From Pseudidiomarina gelatinasegens (lineage in GTDB: Bacteria; Pseudomonadota; Gammaproteobacteria; Enterobacterales; Alteromonadaceae), in contig NZ_RSFE01000004.1 of assembly GCF_004025325.1 (NCBI RefSeq), forward strand, positions 124,001 to 188,000: 64,000 nt of DNA. The letters are read 5' to 3'. Positions 12,553 to 25,129 of the stretch are shown one piece after another. Made by a program: the position numbers and the translations under genes. Numbering within the stretch: position 1 is the stretch's first letter; the number at the start of each line of letters is the position of its first letter. Under the pieces are notes generated by a model, which was not told the DNA's origin, did no database searches, and was given only the letters and a program-made list of their open reading frames with translations.

Positions 12553-15500
12553 TCAGTCTTGGTCCAACTCGATGTTGATACCAAGCGAGCGGATTTCCTT
12601 CAGAAGTACGTTGAAGGACTCCGGCATACCTGCTTCCATGCGCAGATCGTTGTCGACAATGTTTTTGTACATCTTCGTACGACCGTTTACGTCGTCCGAC
12701 TTCACTGTCAACATTTCCTGCAAGGTGTAAGCAGCACCGTAAGCTTCCAATGCCCACACTTCCATCTCACCGAAGCGCTGTCCACCGAACTGTGCTTTAC
12801 CACCCAGCGGCTGCTGAGTAACCAAGCTGTACGAACCGGTAGAACGCGCATGCATTTTATCGTCAACCAAGTGGTTAAGTTTCAGCATGTACATGTAACC
12901 AACAGTTACATCACGCTCAAAACGTTCACCAGTACGGCCGTCGTACAAGGTAATCTGACCAGATTCAGGCAGATCAGCCAGTTTCAGTAGGTCTTTAATT
13001 TCACTTTCGATTGCACCATCGAATACAGGTGTAGCTGTCGGTAAACCTTTCTTCAGGTTTTCCGCAAGGCGCAACACTTCGTCATCGCTGAATTCGTTAA
13101 TATCAACGGTTTGACGGGTTTCACCCAGAGCATAGACCTTCTGCAAGAATTCACGCATTTCAGCAACTTTCGCATGGCGCTTCATCATGTTTTCGATTTT
13201 GGTACCAATACCACGCGCAGCCATACCTAAGTGAGTTTCTAGGATCTGACCAATGTTCATCCGCGATGGTACACCCAGTGGGTTCAATACGATATCCACT
13301 GGCGTGCCGTGTTCGTCGTGCGGCATGTCTTCAACCGGTTGAATGGTTGAGATAACACCTTTGTTACCGTGACGACCAGCAAGTTTATCACCTGGTTGAA
13401 TACGGCGACGTACGGCTAAGTACACTTTCACAATCTTAAGTACGCCAGGCGCTAAATCATCGCCTTGCTCAATCTTGCGACGCTTGTTTTCAAACTTATT
13501 GTCGAAGTCAGTGCGAATTTCTTCGTACTGATGCGCAATTTGTTCAAGCTGCTGTTGGGCACTTTCTTTCTTCAGGTTTTGCGTCAACCACTTGCTTTGC
13601 TCAAGGCCTGCAAGTTTCGATTCATCAAAACCATTTGCCAACAACAGGCTACGCGCCCGCTCAAAGATGCCTTTTTCAAGAATCTTAAACTCATCGGTTA
13701 AGTCTTTCTTAACTTGTTTGAGTTGCATCTCTTCGATTGACTTCGCGCGATGGTCTTTCTCAACACCGTCACGCGTAAACACCTGAACGTCAATTACAGT
13801 ACCGGTGACACCATTAGGTACACGCAATGAACTGTCTTTCACGTCAGACGCTTTCTCACCGAAGATGGCACGCAGAAGTTTCTCTTCTGGCGTTAACTGG
13901 GTCTCACCTTTTGGCGTTACTTTACCAACCAAGATGTCGCCGCCTGAAACTTCAGCACCAACGTAAACAATACCTGCTTCGTCGAGCTTGTTCAGAGCCG
14001 ATTCACCTACGTTAGGAATGTCAGAAGTCACTTCTTCTGCGCCTAGCTTGGTGTCACGTGCCACACAGTTCAATTCTTGAATATGAATTGTGGTTAAACG
14101 GTCTTCTTGAACAACGCGTTCTGAAATTAGAATCGAGTCCTCGAAGTTGTAACCGTTCCATGGCATGAACGCCACACGTAAGTTTTGACCCAATGCCAAC
14201 TCACCCATGTCAGTTGACGGACCGTCAGCCAACACATCGCCACGCATTACCGGCTCACCAACATTTACTGTAGGTGTCTGGTTAATACAGGTGTTCTGGT
14301 TAGAACGGGTGTATTTAACAAGGTTATAAATGTCGATACCGGCTTCGCCAGGCAACATTTCTTCTTCGTTCACTTTTACAACGATACGGCTGGCGTCAAC
14401 TTTCTCAACAACACCACCACGTTTCGCAACAACAGTAACACCTGAGTCGACCGCTACAGTGCGTTCAATACCAGTACCTACTAACGGCTTATCAGCGCGC
14501 AGCGTTGGTACGGCTTGACGTTGCATGTTCGAGCCCATCAATGCGCGGTTCGCGTCATCGTGTTCAAGGAACGGAATCAAGCTTGCTGCAATTGAAACGA
14601 TCTGCTGCGGAGCAACGTCCATGTACTGAACTTGCTCTTTAGACATTAGGGTGAATTCGTTTTTATGACGACATGGAACCAAGTCTTCAATCAATTCACC
14701 TTTATCGTTCAAGGCAACGTTTGCCTGTGCAATCACGAAGTTTCCTTCTTCGATTGCTGACAAATAATCTACTTCATCGGTAACTACACCGTTGTCGATA
14801 CGACGGTACGGCGTTTCTAAGAAACCATACTCGTTGGTACGCGCGAACGTAGACAATGAGTTGATCAAACCGATGTTTGGACCTTCAGGCGTTTCGATTG
14901 GGCACACACGGCCGTAATGCGTTGGATGTACGTCACGCACTTCGAAACCGGCACGCTCACGCGTTAAACCGCCTGGACCTAAAGCAGAAATACGACGCTT
15001 GTGCGTGACTTCTGACAATGGGTTGTTTTGGTCCATAAACTGAGATAACTGGCTTGAACCAAAGAACTCTTTCACCGCGGCGCTAATTGGCTTCGCGTTA
15101 ATTAAGTCCTGCGGCATGGTGCCATCTAAATCGCCAAGGCTTAAGCGCTCTTTTACTGCGCGCTCTACACGAACCAAACCTACACGGAATTGGTTCTCGG
15201 CCATTTCGCCGACTGAACGGATACGACGGTTACCCAAGTGATCGATATCATCCACTTCATCTTGACCGTTACGGATCTCGATGAGCTTCTTCATAACTTC
15301 GACGATATCTTCTTTGGTTAATACGCCTGATCCGGTCAGGTCATCACGACCTAAGCGACGGTTGAACTTCATACGACCCACTGATGACAAGTCATAGCGG
15401 TCTTCACTGAAGAACAAGTTTTCAAATAAGGTTTCAGCCGCTTCTTTGGTTGGCGGCTCGCCTGGACGCATCATGCGATAAATTTCAACCAGTGCTTCTA

Positions 15501-16581
15501 AACGATTGCTGGTTGAGTCAATGCGCAAGGTTTCGCTCATGTACGGCCCATGGTCTAGGTCGTTCACGAACAATGTTTCAAACTTTTTAAAGCCAGCTTC
15601 ACGTAACTTCGCAATTAACTCAAGCGTTAGTTCAGCATTTGCTTCTGCAATAACTTCACCGGTTTTCTTATCGGTGTAGCTTTTCGCCAATACTTTACCA
15701 ACCAAGTATTCAAGCGGAACTTCCATTTCTGGTTGATTCAGGCTTGCGATTTGGTTGATATGACGCGCAGTAATACGACGGCCTTTCTCAACGATGATTT
15801 CACCATCGTCGTTCTTGATATCAAACTTCGCAGTTTCGCCACGTAAGCGTTCTGGCACGAGCTGCATGAAGATTTTCTTCGCACGGAATTGGAAATACGT
15901 GGTGTCGAAGAACATATCAAGGATTTCTTCAGTACCATATTCTAAGGCACGAAGAATGATTGACGCCGGAAGTTTACGACGACGGTCGATACGTACGAAT
16001 ACGTTATCTTTCGGGTCGAATTCAAAATCCAACCAAGAACCACGGTAAGGAATAACGCGTGCGTTATACAACACTTTACCTGATGAGTGGGTCTTACCTT
16101 TGTCGTGGTCAAAGAATACACCTGGTGAACGGTGCAACTGAGAAACGATAACCCGTTCAGTACCATTGATTACAAAGGTACCGTTTTCGGTCATCAATGG
16201 GATTTCACCCATGTAGACTTCTTGCTCTTTGATATCTTTAACGGTACCTGCCGCTGCTTCTTTATCAAAAAGAACCAGGCGCAGTTTAACCCGCAAAGGA
16301 GCTGCGTAGGTAATGCCGCGAATTTGACATTCTTTCACGTCAAATACTGGCGTACCAAGGTGATAGCTCACGTACTGCAGTTCCGAATTACCTGAATATG
16401 CGGTAATTGGAAATACTGAGCGAAATGCCGCTTCCAGGCCATTATTGCCTTCTGGATCCGGCTCGATGAATTTTTTAAATGAATCTAATTGGATTGACAG
16501 CAGGTAAGGCACTTCAAGAACGTGCGGCCGTTTACCAAAATCCTTGCGAATACGTTTTTTCTCAGAGTAGGAGTACGCCAT
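12553..16581 (-). CDS. rpoB: RNA polymerase subunit beta
   Basis: Beta forms one wall of the active-site cleft. The product has 1342 residues, the same as E. coli. The rifampicin-binding cluster reads [20 protein letters not shown], that is, the sensitive wild-type form. It begins [19 protein letters not shown] after an AGGAA site and ends [11 protein letters not shown]. It is separated from rplL by 218 bases that include an attenuator hairpin, which probably sets the lower level of polymerase subunits relative to ribosomal proteins. Confidence 0.98.
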   Translation of the reverse strand: MAYSYSEKKRIRKDFGKRPHVLEVPYLLSIQLDSFKKFIEPDPEGNNGLEAAFRSVFPITAYSGNSELQYVSYHLGTPVFDVKECQIRGITYAAPLRVKLRLVLFDKEAAAGTVKDIKEQEVYMGEIPLMTENGTFVINGTERVIVSQLHRSPGVFFDHDKGKTHSSGKVLYNARVIPYRGSWLDFEFDPKDNVFVRIDRRRKLPASIILRALEYGTEEILDMFFDTTYFQFRAKKIFMQLVPERLRGETAKFDIKNDDGEIIVEKGRRITARHINQIASLNQPEMEVPLEYLVGKVLAKSYTDKKTGEVIAEANAELTLELIAKLREAGFKKFETLFVNDLDHGPYMSETLRIDSTSNRLEALVEIYRMMRPGEPPTKEAAETLFENLFFSEDRYDLSSVGRMKFNRRLGRDDLTGSGVLTKEDIVEVMKKLIEIRNGQDEVDDIDHLGNRRIRSVGEMAENQFRVGLVRVERAVKERLSLGDLDGTMPQDLINAKPISAAVKEFFGSSQLSQFMDQNNPLSEVTHKRRISALGPGGLTRERAGFEVRDVHPTHYGRVCPIETPEGPNIGLINSLSTFARTNEYGFLETPYRRIDNGVVTDEVDYLSAIEEGNFVIAQANVALNDKGELIEDLVPCRHKNEFTLMSKEQVQYMDVAPQQIVSIAASLIPFLEHDDANRALMGSNMQRQAVPTLRADKPLVGTGIERTVAVDSGVTVVAKRGGVVEKVDASRIVVKVNEEEMLPGEAGIDIYNLVKYTRSNQNTCINQTPTVNVGEPVMRGDVLADGPSTDMGELALGQNLRVAFMPWNGYNFEDSILISERVVQEDRLTTIHIQELNCVARDTKLGAEEVTSDIPNVGESALNKLDEAGIVYVGAEVSGGDILVGKVTPKGETQLTPEEKLLRAIFGEKASDVKDSSLRVPNGVTGTVIDVQVFTRDGVEKDHRAKSIEEMQLKQVKKDLTDEFKILEKGIFERARSLLLANGFDESKLAGLEQSKWLTQNLKKESAQQQLEQIAHQYEEIRTDFDNKFENKRRKIEQGDDLAPGVLKIVKVYLAVRRRIQPGDKLAGRHGNKGVISTIQPVEDMPHDEHGTPVDIVLNPLGVPSRMNIGQILETHLGMAARGIGTKIENMMKRHAKVAEMREFLQKVYALGETRQTVDINEFSDDEVLRLAENLKKGLPTATPVFDGAIESEIKDLLKLADLPESGQITLYDGRTGERFERDVTVGYMYMLKLNHLVDDKMHARSTGSYSLVTQQPLGGKAQFGGQRFGEMEVWALEAYGAAYTLQEMLTVKSDDVNGRTKMYKNIVDNDLRMEAGMPESFNVLLKEIRSLGINIELDQD

Positions 16582-16731
16582 GGGGTTCCTCAGCTAGCTG
16601 ATTGATGACCCTAACCACCGGAGTAGGAGTCGATGGTTAAAAACAAACTAAATTAAGCTTGTCGTTCCCGTTTTTGTCACCGCGAGCATGCACCCCAATA
16701 ACGGGCAAAAATGATACATGCTTTACAGCGC

Positions 16732-16762
16732 AAAAAGGCTGGTGGCTAAATTGCCACCAGCC
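16732..16762 (-). terminator. Attenuator hairpin between rplL and rpoB
   Basis: On the minus strand a GGCTGGTGGC / GCCACCAGCC stem with a short AATTTA loop is followed by five T residues, 38 bases past rplL. E. coli has a partial terminator at the same place that lets only part of the transcripts reach rpoBC. No separate promoter is obvious in the remaining 150 bases before rpoB, so partial read-through is the likely arrangement here. Confidence 0.85.
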
Positions 16763-16799
16763 CTAGGCCTAAAAGGCCAAGTTATGCAAGTTTGTTAAC

Positions 16800-17174
16800 T
16801 TACTTAACTTCAACTTCCGCACCAGCTTCAGTTAAATCTTTAGCAAGTGCTTCTGCGTCTTCTTTGCTGATGCCTTCTTTAACAGCAACAGGTGCAGACT
16901 CAACCATGTCTTTAGCTTCTTTCAAGCCAAGACCAGTTGCGCTGCGAACTGCTTTGATAGCTGCTACTTTGTTAGCGCCAGCAGATTTCAATACTACATC
17001 AAATTCAGTTTTCTCTTCTGCAGCGGCAGCGCCGGCAGCAGCTGGAGCAGCAACAGCAACAGCAGCTGAAGCGTCAACACCGAATTTTTCTTCTGCAGCT
17101 TCGATCAATTCAACCAGTTCCATAACTGGCATTTCAGCGATCGCGTTCAAAATATCATCTTTAGTAAGAGCCAT
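16800..17174 (-). CDS. rplL: 50S ribosomal protein L7/L12
   Basis: L7/L12 forms the mobile stalk that recruits translational GTPases. The 124-residue protein has the N-terminal dimer domain ([15 protein letters not shown]), an alanine-rich hinge around residues 38-52, and the C-terminal domain with [12 protein letters not shown] and AEVEVK end. An AGGAG site precedes the ATG. It lies 53 bases after rplJ. Confidence 0.98.
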   Translation of the reverse strand: MALTKDDILNAIAEMPVMELVELIEAAEEKFGVDASAAVAVAAPAAAGAAAAEEKTEFDVVLKSAGANKVAAIKAVRSATGLGLKEAKDMVESAPVAVKEGISKEDAEALAKDLTEAGAEVEVK

Positions 17175-17227
17175 AACTCTAAACTCCTGGGTTATAAATT
17201 ACAAAAAAATTGGTTAAAAAACCGCTT

Positions 17228-17746
17228 CTATTTAGCGTCTTTAATTGCCGACAACACACGCACAAACTTAGTAGGAACTTCGTTAATAGTACGAACGAAC
17301 TTACTAACAGGCGCTTTGAAGGTGGCCAGCAATTTCGCCAATGCTTCGTCGCGAGTCGGAAGTGAAGCCACAGCGTCAAGCTTGTCTGCACCCATCAGGC
17401 CTGAGCCAATTGATAGAGCAGTAACTTTCAGATGCTTATTCTCTTTGGCAAACTCTTTAAATAAACGCGCAGCAGTACCTGGTGCGTCGATAGAGAAACC
17501 GTAGATCAAAGGACCTGTTAACGCTGTTTCCATGTCCTGAAACTTCGTGTCAACGAATGCACGTTTTGCCAGAGTGTTCCGAATTACCTTCAGATACACG
17601 CCTTGCTCACGCGCTTGACGACGAAGTTGGGTCATGTCCGCAACTTCCATACCACGATACTCAGCAACAGCGACGGATAGAGCGTTTGAAGCAACATCGT
17701 TAACTTCCTTAACGATTGCTTGTTTTGCTGCTAAACCTAGTGCCAC
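17228..17746 (-). CDS. rplJ: 50S ribosomal protein L10
   Basis: L10 anchors L7/L12 dimers to the ribosome and represses its own operon by binding the rplJ leader. The chosen start is the GTG at 17746, giving 172 residues beginning (M)[14 protein letters not shown] as in the family. An upstream in-frame GTG at 17755 lies inside the AGAGGTGA ribosome binding site and is not a plausible start. The C-terminal helix region that binds L12 ends in [11 protein letters not shown]. Confidence 0.96.
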   Translation of the reverse strand: MALGLAAKQAIVKEVNDVASNALSVAVAEYRGMEVADMTQLRRQAREQGVYLKVIRNTLAKRAFVDTKFQDMETALTGPLIYGFSIDAPGTAARLFKEFAKENKHLKVTALSIGSGLMGADKLDAVASLPTRDEALAKLLATFKAPVSKFVRTINEVPTKFVRVLSAIKDAK

Positions 17747-17759
17747 TAGTATCACCTCT

Positions 17760-17975
17760 TTTTTTGGTCCGCCGTTAAAAAAACTTTGGACCGATCGTTA
17801 CACATAGGTAGGCCATAATGCACCTACCACGTTGTCACGGTGAATCTCTTACCCAGAGAGTCTGAGTCGGATATCACCATCTGCGCAGGAAATTAAGTGT
17901 CGCTGATTATTCCTTCTCAGGAATCAGCCGCGATACACCTGCGGTCTTGGACGGGAGCAAAGCTCCAACCCACAA
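17760..17975 (-). ncRNA. L10 (rplJ) autoregulatory leader
   Basis: The rplA-rplJ spacer holds the mRNA leader recognised by the L10-L12 complex in gammaproteobacteria. Reading the minus strand, the conserved segments GGTTTTGT, GTTGGAGC, a short hairpin, CTCCCGTC and AAGACCGCAGG appear in the same order as in the E. coli leader, followed by a CCTGCGCAGA pairing partner. Close to rplJ, GGTCC(A) and GGACC elements can pair around a T-rich loop and may take part in the inhibitory structure. The boundaries are approximate. Confidence 0.85.
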
Positions 17976-17979
17976 AACC

Positions 17980-18675
17980 TTATACAGCAGTCAATGAACC
18001 TTGGTCGATGGCAACGCCAGCGCCCATAGTGGTTGAAAGACTTACTTTCTTAATAAATTGGCCTTTTGCTGAAGAAGGTTTAGCTTTCTTCAGAGCAACC
18101 AATAATGATTCTAAGTTTTCTTTCAGCTTGTCATTATCGAAGTCAACTTTACCGATAGTTGCATGGATAATACCCGCTTTGTCGTTGCGATAACGAACCT
18201 GACCAGATTTTGCGTTTTTAACAGCAGTCGCAACATCAGGGGTTACAGTACCAGTTTTCGGGTTAGGCATCAGGCCACGTGGACCTAAGATTTGACCTAA
18301 CATACCAACAACGCGCATAGCGTCTGGAGAAGCGATTACAACATCAAAGTTCATTTCGCCTTTCTTAACTTGCTCAGCTAAGTCTTCCATACCTACGATG
18401 TCAGCACCGGCTTCTTTCGCTTTTTCAGCGTTAGCGCCACTGGTAAATACTGCAACGCGTACGTCACGACCAGTACCATTAGGTAACACGGTAGCGCCAC
18501 GAACGTTTTGATCAGATTTACGAGCGTCGATACCCAAGTTTACAGATACATCAACGCTTTCTTTAAATTTTGCAGTTGCTAATTCTTTTAGCAAGTTGAT
18601 TGCTTCGTTGATTTCATAATCACGAGCTTCAACTTTCTCACGGATAAGACGTGCGCGTTTGCTTAACTTAGCCAT
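17980..18675 (-). CDS. rplA: 50S ribosomal protein L1
   Basis: L1 forms the stalk at the E site and in E. coli represses the rplKA mRNA. The start chosen is ATG 18675, giving 231 residues beginning [18 protein letters not shown] as in the family; a frame opening six codons earlier runs into rplK and is rejected. The [17 protein letters not shown] signature is intact. One base separates it from the rplK stop, which fits tight coupling. Confidence 0.97.
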   Translation of the reverse strand: MAKLSKRARLIREKVEARDYEINEAINLLKELATAKFKESVDVSVNLGIDARKSDQNVRGATVLPNGTGRDVRVAVFTSGANAEKAKEAGADIVGMEDLAEQVKKGEMNFDVVIASPDAMRVVGMLGQILGPRGLMPNPKTGTVTPDVATAVKNAKSGQVRYRNDKAGIIHATIGKVDFDNDKLKENLESLLVALKKAKPSSAKGQFIKKVSLSTTMGAGVAIDQGSLTAV

Positions 18676-18676
18676 C

Positions 18677-19108
18677 TTACAGACCCTCCACATTCAGGCC
18701 CATTGCACGGGCTGAACCGGCAATAGTACGTACCGCTGCGTCAAGGTCTGCCGCTGTTAAGTCTGGCTCTTTAACCTTCGCAATATCTTCCAGCTGAGCA
18801 CGGGTAACTGTACCCACTTTCTCAGTATTAGGACGGCCTGAACCGCTCTTGATACCGGCTGCTTTCTTCAACAAGAAGGCTGCTGGAGGAGTTTTGGTAA
18901 TAAACGTGAATGAACGATCTTCAAAAACGCTGATTTCAACTGGAACTGGCGCGCCTTTTTCAAGCTGGTCAGTTGCTGCGTTGAACGCTTTACAGAATTC
19001 CATGATGTTCACACCGTGCTGACCCAATGCTGGACCAACTGGTGGTGACGGATTTGCTGCACCGGCTGCTACTTGCAGCTTGATGATAGCTTTTAACTTC
19101 TTAGCCAT
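18677..19108 (-). CDS. rplK: 50S ribosomal protein L11
   Basis: L11 forms the GTPase-associated centre with 23S rRNA and is needed for RelA activation. The 143-residue product has the conserved [20 protein letters not shown] loop and the RNA-binding C-terminal domain ending [12 protein letters not shown]. It starts its own transcription unit from the promoter at 19197-19225. Confidence 0.98.
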   Translation of the reverse strand: MAKKLKAIIKLQVAAGAANPSPPVGPALGQHGVNIMEFCKAFNAATDQLEKGAPVPVEISVFEDRSFTFITKTPPAAFLLKKAAGIKSGSGRPNTEKVGTVTRAQLEDIAKVKEPDLTAADLDAAVRTIAGSARAMGLNVEGL

Positions 19109-19182
19109 GTTTAAGCCTCTTGGTTGTGGGTCAAACGCCTCGTAAATCTAAGAGATGACTTACTCTAACGGCTCCCCAATAT

Positions 19183-19217
19183 AAAAAAGGAGGCGAATTA
19201 TAGTCCTATTCGCCCCT
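19183..19217 (-). terminator. Rho-independent terminator after nusG
   Basis: On the minus strand GGGCGAAT and ATTCGCC(T)CC pair around AGGACTAT and are followed by TTTTTT. It lies downstream of nusG and overlaps the rplK promoter: the -10 element forms part of the loop and the 3' arm. Confidence 0.8.
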
Positions 19218-19225
19218 CATTGCAA
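19197..19225 (-). promoter_or_regulatory. Sigma70-type promoter of rplKA(JL-rpoBC)
   Basis: TTGCAA (19220-19225) is 17 bases from a perfect TATAAT (19197-19202) on the minus strand, about 80-90 bases before rplK. Position matches the E. coli L11 promoter between nusG and rplK. The -10 lies inside the nusG terminator hairpin. Confidence 0.8.
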
Positions 19226-19235
19226 CAAGCGAAGT

Positions 19236-19354
19236 GCGTTTTTCGTACGCTTCGCTATTCGTTGTTCGTACGCTCGCTTCGCTCTCTATTCGAAGGCTTC
19301 GCGAACAGTGCGAAGCACGGACGAACAGTGTAACGGACGAATAACGAAAAACGC
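19236..19354. repeat. Palindromic CGTTATTCG-type repeat, copy 2
   Basis: About 119 bases between nusG and its terminator form an imperfect palindrome. The outer arms GCGTTTTTCGT and ACGAAAAACGC match perfectly over 11 bases. Inside are CTATTCGTTGTTCG on the left and CGAACAGTG / GGACGAATAACG on the right, the words shared with the other copies. The element begins nine bases after the nusG stop and is transcribed as part of the nusG 3' untranslated region. Confidence 0.8.
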
Positions 19355-19362
19355 TTTTATCT

Positions 19363-19902
19363 TTATGCTTTTTCGACCTGACCGAACTCTAGCTCGACCG
19401 GTGTTGCGCGACCAAAGATGGAAACCGATACAGTTAAACGGCTCTTCTCATAATCAACGCTTTCAACAGTACCGTTGAAATCAGCAAACGGACCGTCGTT
19501 AACACGAACAACTTCGCCTGGCTCGAATAATGTTTTCGGCTTCGGCTTGTCTACAGATTCCTGTAAACGATTCAAAATGGTGTCGGCTTCTTTTTGGGTG
19601 ATTGGTGTTGGACGCTCTTGCGTACCACCAATGAAACCTAAAACGCGTGGAATGCTTTTAACGAGATGCCATGCATCTTCGTCCATCGCCATTTCCACCA
19701 GCACATAGCCTGGGAAGAATTTTCGCTCGCTTTTCGCGCGCTTGCCGCCTTTCATTTCAACGACTTCTTCAGTTGGCACTAACACTTCACCGAATTTGTC
19801 TTCCATGCCGTGCATTTTGATGTGCTCACGCAGTGAATCAGCTACACGCTTTTCATATCCAGAAAATGCTTGAACCACGTACCAGCGTTTTTTATCAGTC
19901 AT
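19363..19902 (-). CDS. nusG: Transcription termination/antitermination factor NusG
   Basis: NusG binds RNA polymerase and Rho and couples transcription to translation through S10. The 179-residue protein has the NGN domain ([16 protein letters not shown], then [12 protein letters not shown]) and the C-terminal KOW domain ([19 protein letters not shown]). It starts three bases after secE, the usual arrangement. Confidence 0.97.
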   Translation of the reverse strand: MTDKKRWYVVQAFSGYEKRVADSLREHIKMHGMEDKFGEVLVPTEEVVEMKGGKRAKSERKFFPGYVLVEMAMDEDAWHLVKSIPRVLGFIGGTQERPTPITQKEADTILNRLQESVDKPKPKTLFEPGEVVRVNDGPFADFNGTVESVDYEKSRLTVSVSIFGRATPVELEFGQVEKA

Positions 19903-19905
19903 AAA

Positions 19906-20286
19906 TTAAAACTCCAGTCCGGTAAAGAAGCCCACAACGCGAACTAAAATCGCATCCATGCCCCACAGAATTAATGAAACAATCGCAGTCGCTATTACAA
20001 CAATAATTGTTGTTTGCGTCGCTTCTTGACGTGATGGCCAAACCACACGGCGCGTTTCAGTGCGGCTTTCTTTAGCGAAATTACGGAAGCGGCGACCTTT
20101 ACTTGTAAGGCCAGCAATAACACCTGCAATAACAACTAAAAGTACCACGGCAATAGCGCGGTATAGCACAGAGATTTGGTCACCATAATAATAGTTACCC
20201 AATACTGCGGCAGCGAGTAATGCAATCGCGACGATCCATTTTAAGCCGTCGAGTGAGCTGCTTTGCGTTTCGGTGTTTGCACTCAT
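19906..20286 (-). CDS. secE: Preprotein translocase subunit SecE
   Basis: SecE is the essential clamp of the SecYEG channel in the inner membrane. The 126-residue protein has three transmembrane segments (around residues 15-33, 40-60 and 93-115) as in E. coli, with the conserved cytoplasmic helix ESRTETRRVVWPSRQEATQT between the second and third. It is followed at once by nusG. An AGGAT ribosome site precedes the ATG, just after repeat copy 3. Confidence 0.95.
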   Translation of the reverse strand: MSANTETQSSSLDGLKWIVAIALLAAAVLGNYYYGDQISVLYRAIAVVLLVVIAGVIAGLTSKGRRFRNFAKESRTETRRVVWPSRQEATQTTIIVVIATAIVSLILWGMDAILVRVVGFFTGLEF

Positions 20287-20315
20287 TATCTAATCCTGTT
20301 TGAAAAACCGTTACT

Positions 20316-20384
20316 CGTTATTCGTTATTCGTTAGTCGCTACATCCAGTAACGACAAGCGTAGCGGTCGATTAACGAATAACGC
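20316..20384. repeat. Palindromic CGTTATTCG-type repeat, copy 3
   Basis: A shorter copy lies between tRNA-Trp and secE. The left arm CGTTATTCGTTAGTCGCT pairs with the right arm AGCGGTCGATTAACGAATAACG apart from small mismatches. It sits 13 bases past the encoded CCA end of tRNA-Trp. Confidence 0.75.
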
Positions 20385-20396
20385 CTTTGATCTGTT

Positions 20397-20473
20397 TGGC
20401 AGGGGTGGAGGGATTCGAACCCCCAACCGTCGGTTTTGGAGACCGCTGTTCTACCAATTGGAACTACACCCCT
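20397..20473 (-). tRNA. tRNA-Trp (CCA anticodon)
   Basis: The cloverleaf reads on the minus strand from AGGGGTG to CACCCCT plus G and an encoded CCA. The anticodon loop is CTCCAAAA with anticodon CCA, and the T-loop GTTCGAATC is standard. It lies between tufB and secE, as in many gammaproteobacteria, and is flanked by two palindromic repeats. Confidence 0.96.
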
Positions 20474-20538
20474 GCATGTTCTGTTTATGTGACAGAAACG
20501 GACGCTGTATTATACCGATCAAAGACTGTAAAACAAGG

Positions 20539-20634
20539 GCGTTGCTCGTTATTCGTTAATCGTTATTGGTTATTCGTTATTGGTTATTGGTTAACGAATA
20601 ACGACAAGCGCAGCGATCGAATAACGAATAACGC
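20539..20634. repeat. Palindromic CGTTATTCG-type repeat, copy 4
   Basis: This copy lies between the tufB terminator and tRNA-Trp. Its outer arms are GCGTTGCTCGTTATTCG and CGAATAACGAATAACGC, 15 of 17 complementary. The left half holds several tandem GTTATTSGTTATTGGT units, as if slippage had extended it. The right edge passes directly into the same CGCTTTTGCAATTAA that flanks copy 1. Confidence 0.75.
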
Positions 20635-20644
20635 TTTTGCAATT

Positions 20645-20667
20645 AAAAAAGGGAGCCGAAGCTCCCC
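20645..20667 (-). terminator. Rho-independent terminator of tufB
   Basis: A GGGAGC stem with UUCG loop and following T run, identical to the tufA terminator. It lies between tufB and tRNA-Trp, so secE-nusG and tRNA-Trp need either read-through or a promoter of their own. Confidence 0.9.
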
Positions 20668-20702
20668 TTTCATCAATACCCGTAAACGGATACCTCAGCA
20701 CA

Positions 20703-21887
20703 TTAAGCGATGATCTTAGATACTACGCCTGCGCCTACTGTACGGCCACCTTCACGGATTGCGAAGCGTAAACCTTCGTCCATCGCGATTGGGTGAATCA
20801 GTTCAACAACAAATTTCAAGTTGTCGCCTGGCATGACCATCTCTACGCCTTCTGGTAACTGTACTGCACCAGTTACGTCAGTCGTACGGAAGTAGAACTG
20901 TGGACGATAGCCTTTGAAGAATGGAGTGTGACGTCCGCCTTCTTCTTTGGTCAATACATACACTTCTGCTTCGAACTGCGTGTGTGGCGTGATTGAACCT
21001 GGCTTCGCCAATACTTGGCCACGTTGAATTTCGTCACGCTTCGTACCACGCAACAACGCACCAATGTTCTCACCTGCACGACCTTCGTCAAGCAACTTAC
21101 GGAACATCTCTACACCAGTTACGATAGTCTTCGTAGTATCTTGGATACCTACGATTTCTACTTCGTCACCAGTACGAACGATACCGCGCTCTACACGACC
21201 TGTTACTACTGTACCACGGCCTGAGATTGAGAATACGTCTTCGATTGGCATGATGAACGGCTTATCGATATCACGCTCTGGCTCTGGAATGTATGAATCC
21301 AATGCTTCTGCCAATTCGACAATCTTCGCTTCCCACTTCTCTTCGCCTTCCAACGCTTTCAATGCTGAACCTTGGATTACTGGCAAATCGTCGCCTGGGA
21401 AATCGTATTCTGATAGAAGTTCACGAACTTCCATTTCAACCAATTCCAACAACTCTTCATCGTCGACCATGTCACATTTGTTCATGAATACGATGATGTA
21501 TGGAACGCCTACCTGACGTGACAACAAGATGTGCTCACGCGTTTGTGGCATTGGGCCGTCAGTTGCAGCTACTACCAAGATAGCGCCGTCCATCTGCGCA
21601 GCACCGGTGATCATGTTTTTCACATAGTCAGCGTGTCCTGGGCAATCTACGTGTGCGTAGTGACGTGCCGGAGTATCATACTCAACGTGTGACGTTGCGA
21701 TGGTGATACCACGTGCTTTTTCTTCTGGTGCGTTATCGATTTGATCGAACGCACGTGCTGAACCACCGTAGGTTTTCGCCAATACTGTGGTGATCGCAGC
21801 GGTCAGAGTAGTTTTACCGTGGTCAACGTGGCCGATTGTACCTACGTTAACGTGCGGTTTGGAACGTTCAAATTTTTCTTTTGCCAT
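20703..21887 (-). CDS. tufB: Elongation factor Tu, copy B
   Basis: Second EF-Tu gene, with a protein identical to tufA at 3729-4913 (394 residues, G1 [10 protein letters not shown]4 NKCD). It follows the Thr-Tyr-Gly-Thr tRNA cluster, as thrU-tyrU-glyT-thrT-tufB does in E. coli, so it is probably cotranscribed with those tRNAs. The region upstream of the ATG differs from that of tufA, while the region downstream is nearly the same up to repeat copy 4. Confidence 0.98.
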   Translation of the reverse strand: MAKEKFERSKPHVNVGTIGHVDHGKTTLTAAITTVLAKTYGGSARAFDQIDNAPEEKARGITIATSHVEYDTPARHYAHVDCPGHADYVKNMITGAAQMDGAILVVAATDGPMPQTREHILLSRQVGVPYIIVFMNKCDMVDDEELLELVEMEVRELLSEYDFPGDDLPVIQGSALKALEGEEKWEAKIVELAEALDSYIPEPERDIDKPFIMPIEDVFSISGRGTVVTGRVERGIVRTGDEVEIVGIQDTTKTIVTGVEMFRKLLDEGRAGENIGALLRGTKRDEIQRGQVLAKPGSITPHTQFEAEVYVLTKEEGGRHTPFFKGYRPQFYFRTTDVTGAVQLPEGVEMVMPGDNLKFVVELIHPIAMDEGLRFAIREGGRTVGAGVVSKIIA

Positions 21888-21997
21888 GACAGCCTCTTTT
21901 TGGACAACGTACGGTGGTTAAACACCAACAATTGAAAATCATTAACCGACAATTATGCCGAATTTAGCGAGACAAGGGAAGAGTTGGACCGGATAAG

Positions 21998-22073
21998 TGG
22001 TGCTGATAGGCGGATTTGAACCGCCGACCTCACCCTTACCAAGGGTGCGCTCTACCAACTGAGCTATATCAGC
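21998..22073 (-). tRNA. tRNA-Thr (GGT anticodon)
   Basis: A 76-base cloverleaf with encoded CCA, acceptor GCTGATA / TATCAGC, and anticodon GGT in CTTGGTAAG. It is the last tRNA before tufB and equivalent in place to E. coli thrT. Confidence 0.96.
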
Positions 22074-22088
22074 ACGAATACAGATTAT

Positions 22089-22163
<75 letters not shown>

Positions 22164-22227
22164 ATGCCTTGAATCGGGCCACCTCAAACCATTCTGGACT
22201 CACCGCATTCTACAGATAATGCAAAAA

Positions 22228-22312
22228 TGGTGGAGGGGGCAGGATTCGAACCTGCGAAGGCTGAGCCGTCAGATTTACAGTCTGATCCCTTTGACCGCTC
22301 GGGAACCCCTCC
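22228..22312 (-). tRNA. tRNA-Tyr (GTA anticodon)
   Basis: An 85-base class II tRNA with a long variable arm, encoded CCA, acceptor GGAGGGG / CCCCTCC and anticodon GTA in CTGTAAATC. It is equivalent in place to E. coli tyrU. Confidence 0.96.
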
Positions 22313-22329
22313 ATAACCATATTTTGAGT

Positions 22330-22405
<76 letters not shown>

Positions 22406-22425
22406 ACCCCGGTTAGGTGGAGCGC

Positions 22426-22454
22426 ATTCTATTGTATCGATTTTGATGATGCAA
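22426..22454 (-). promoter_or_regulatory. Promoter of the tRNA-tufB operon
   Basis: TTGCAT (22449-22454) is 17 bases from TAGAAT (22426-22431) on the minus strand, about 20 bases before the first tRNA. A GCGC discriminator follows the -10, as in stable-RNA promoters under stringent control. Confidence 0.7.
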
Positions 22455-22494
22455 TAGTAAATACCAATTTTTTTAGGTTTCTTGGTCCGTTTGG

Positions 22495-25036
<2,542 letters not shown>

Positions 25037-25076
25037 CTGTTTGTTACTCGTTGGACTTTTTTAGAAGACTATATAC

Positions 25077-25107
25077 AAAAAACCCGCGGCACAACCGCGG
25101 GTTTTTA
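25077..25107 (-). terminator. Rho-independent terminator after hflC
   Basis: A perfect AACCCGCGG / CCGCGGGTT stem with a TTGTG loop has T or A runs at both ends. It closes the long hfq-hflXKC transcription unit and lies before the PLP enzyme gene. Confidence 0.9.
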
Positions 25108-25129
25108 TTAGCAATCACTAACTAGCTTT

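Noticed and set aside
17747..17755. Upstream GTG as start of rplJ
   Set aside because: It lies within the AGAGGTGA ribosome binding site, and the protein aligned to the family from the second GTG at 17746.
20539..20634. GTTATT tandem units taken as a CRISPR array
   Set aside because: The units are 8-10 bases with no spacers, are palindromic overall, and no cas genes are present.
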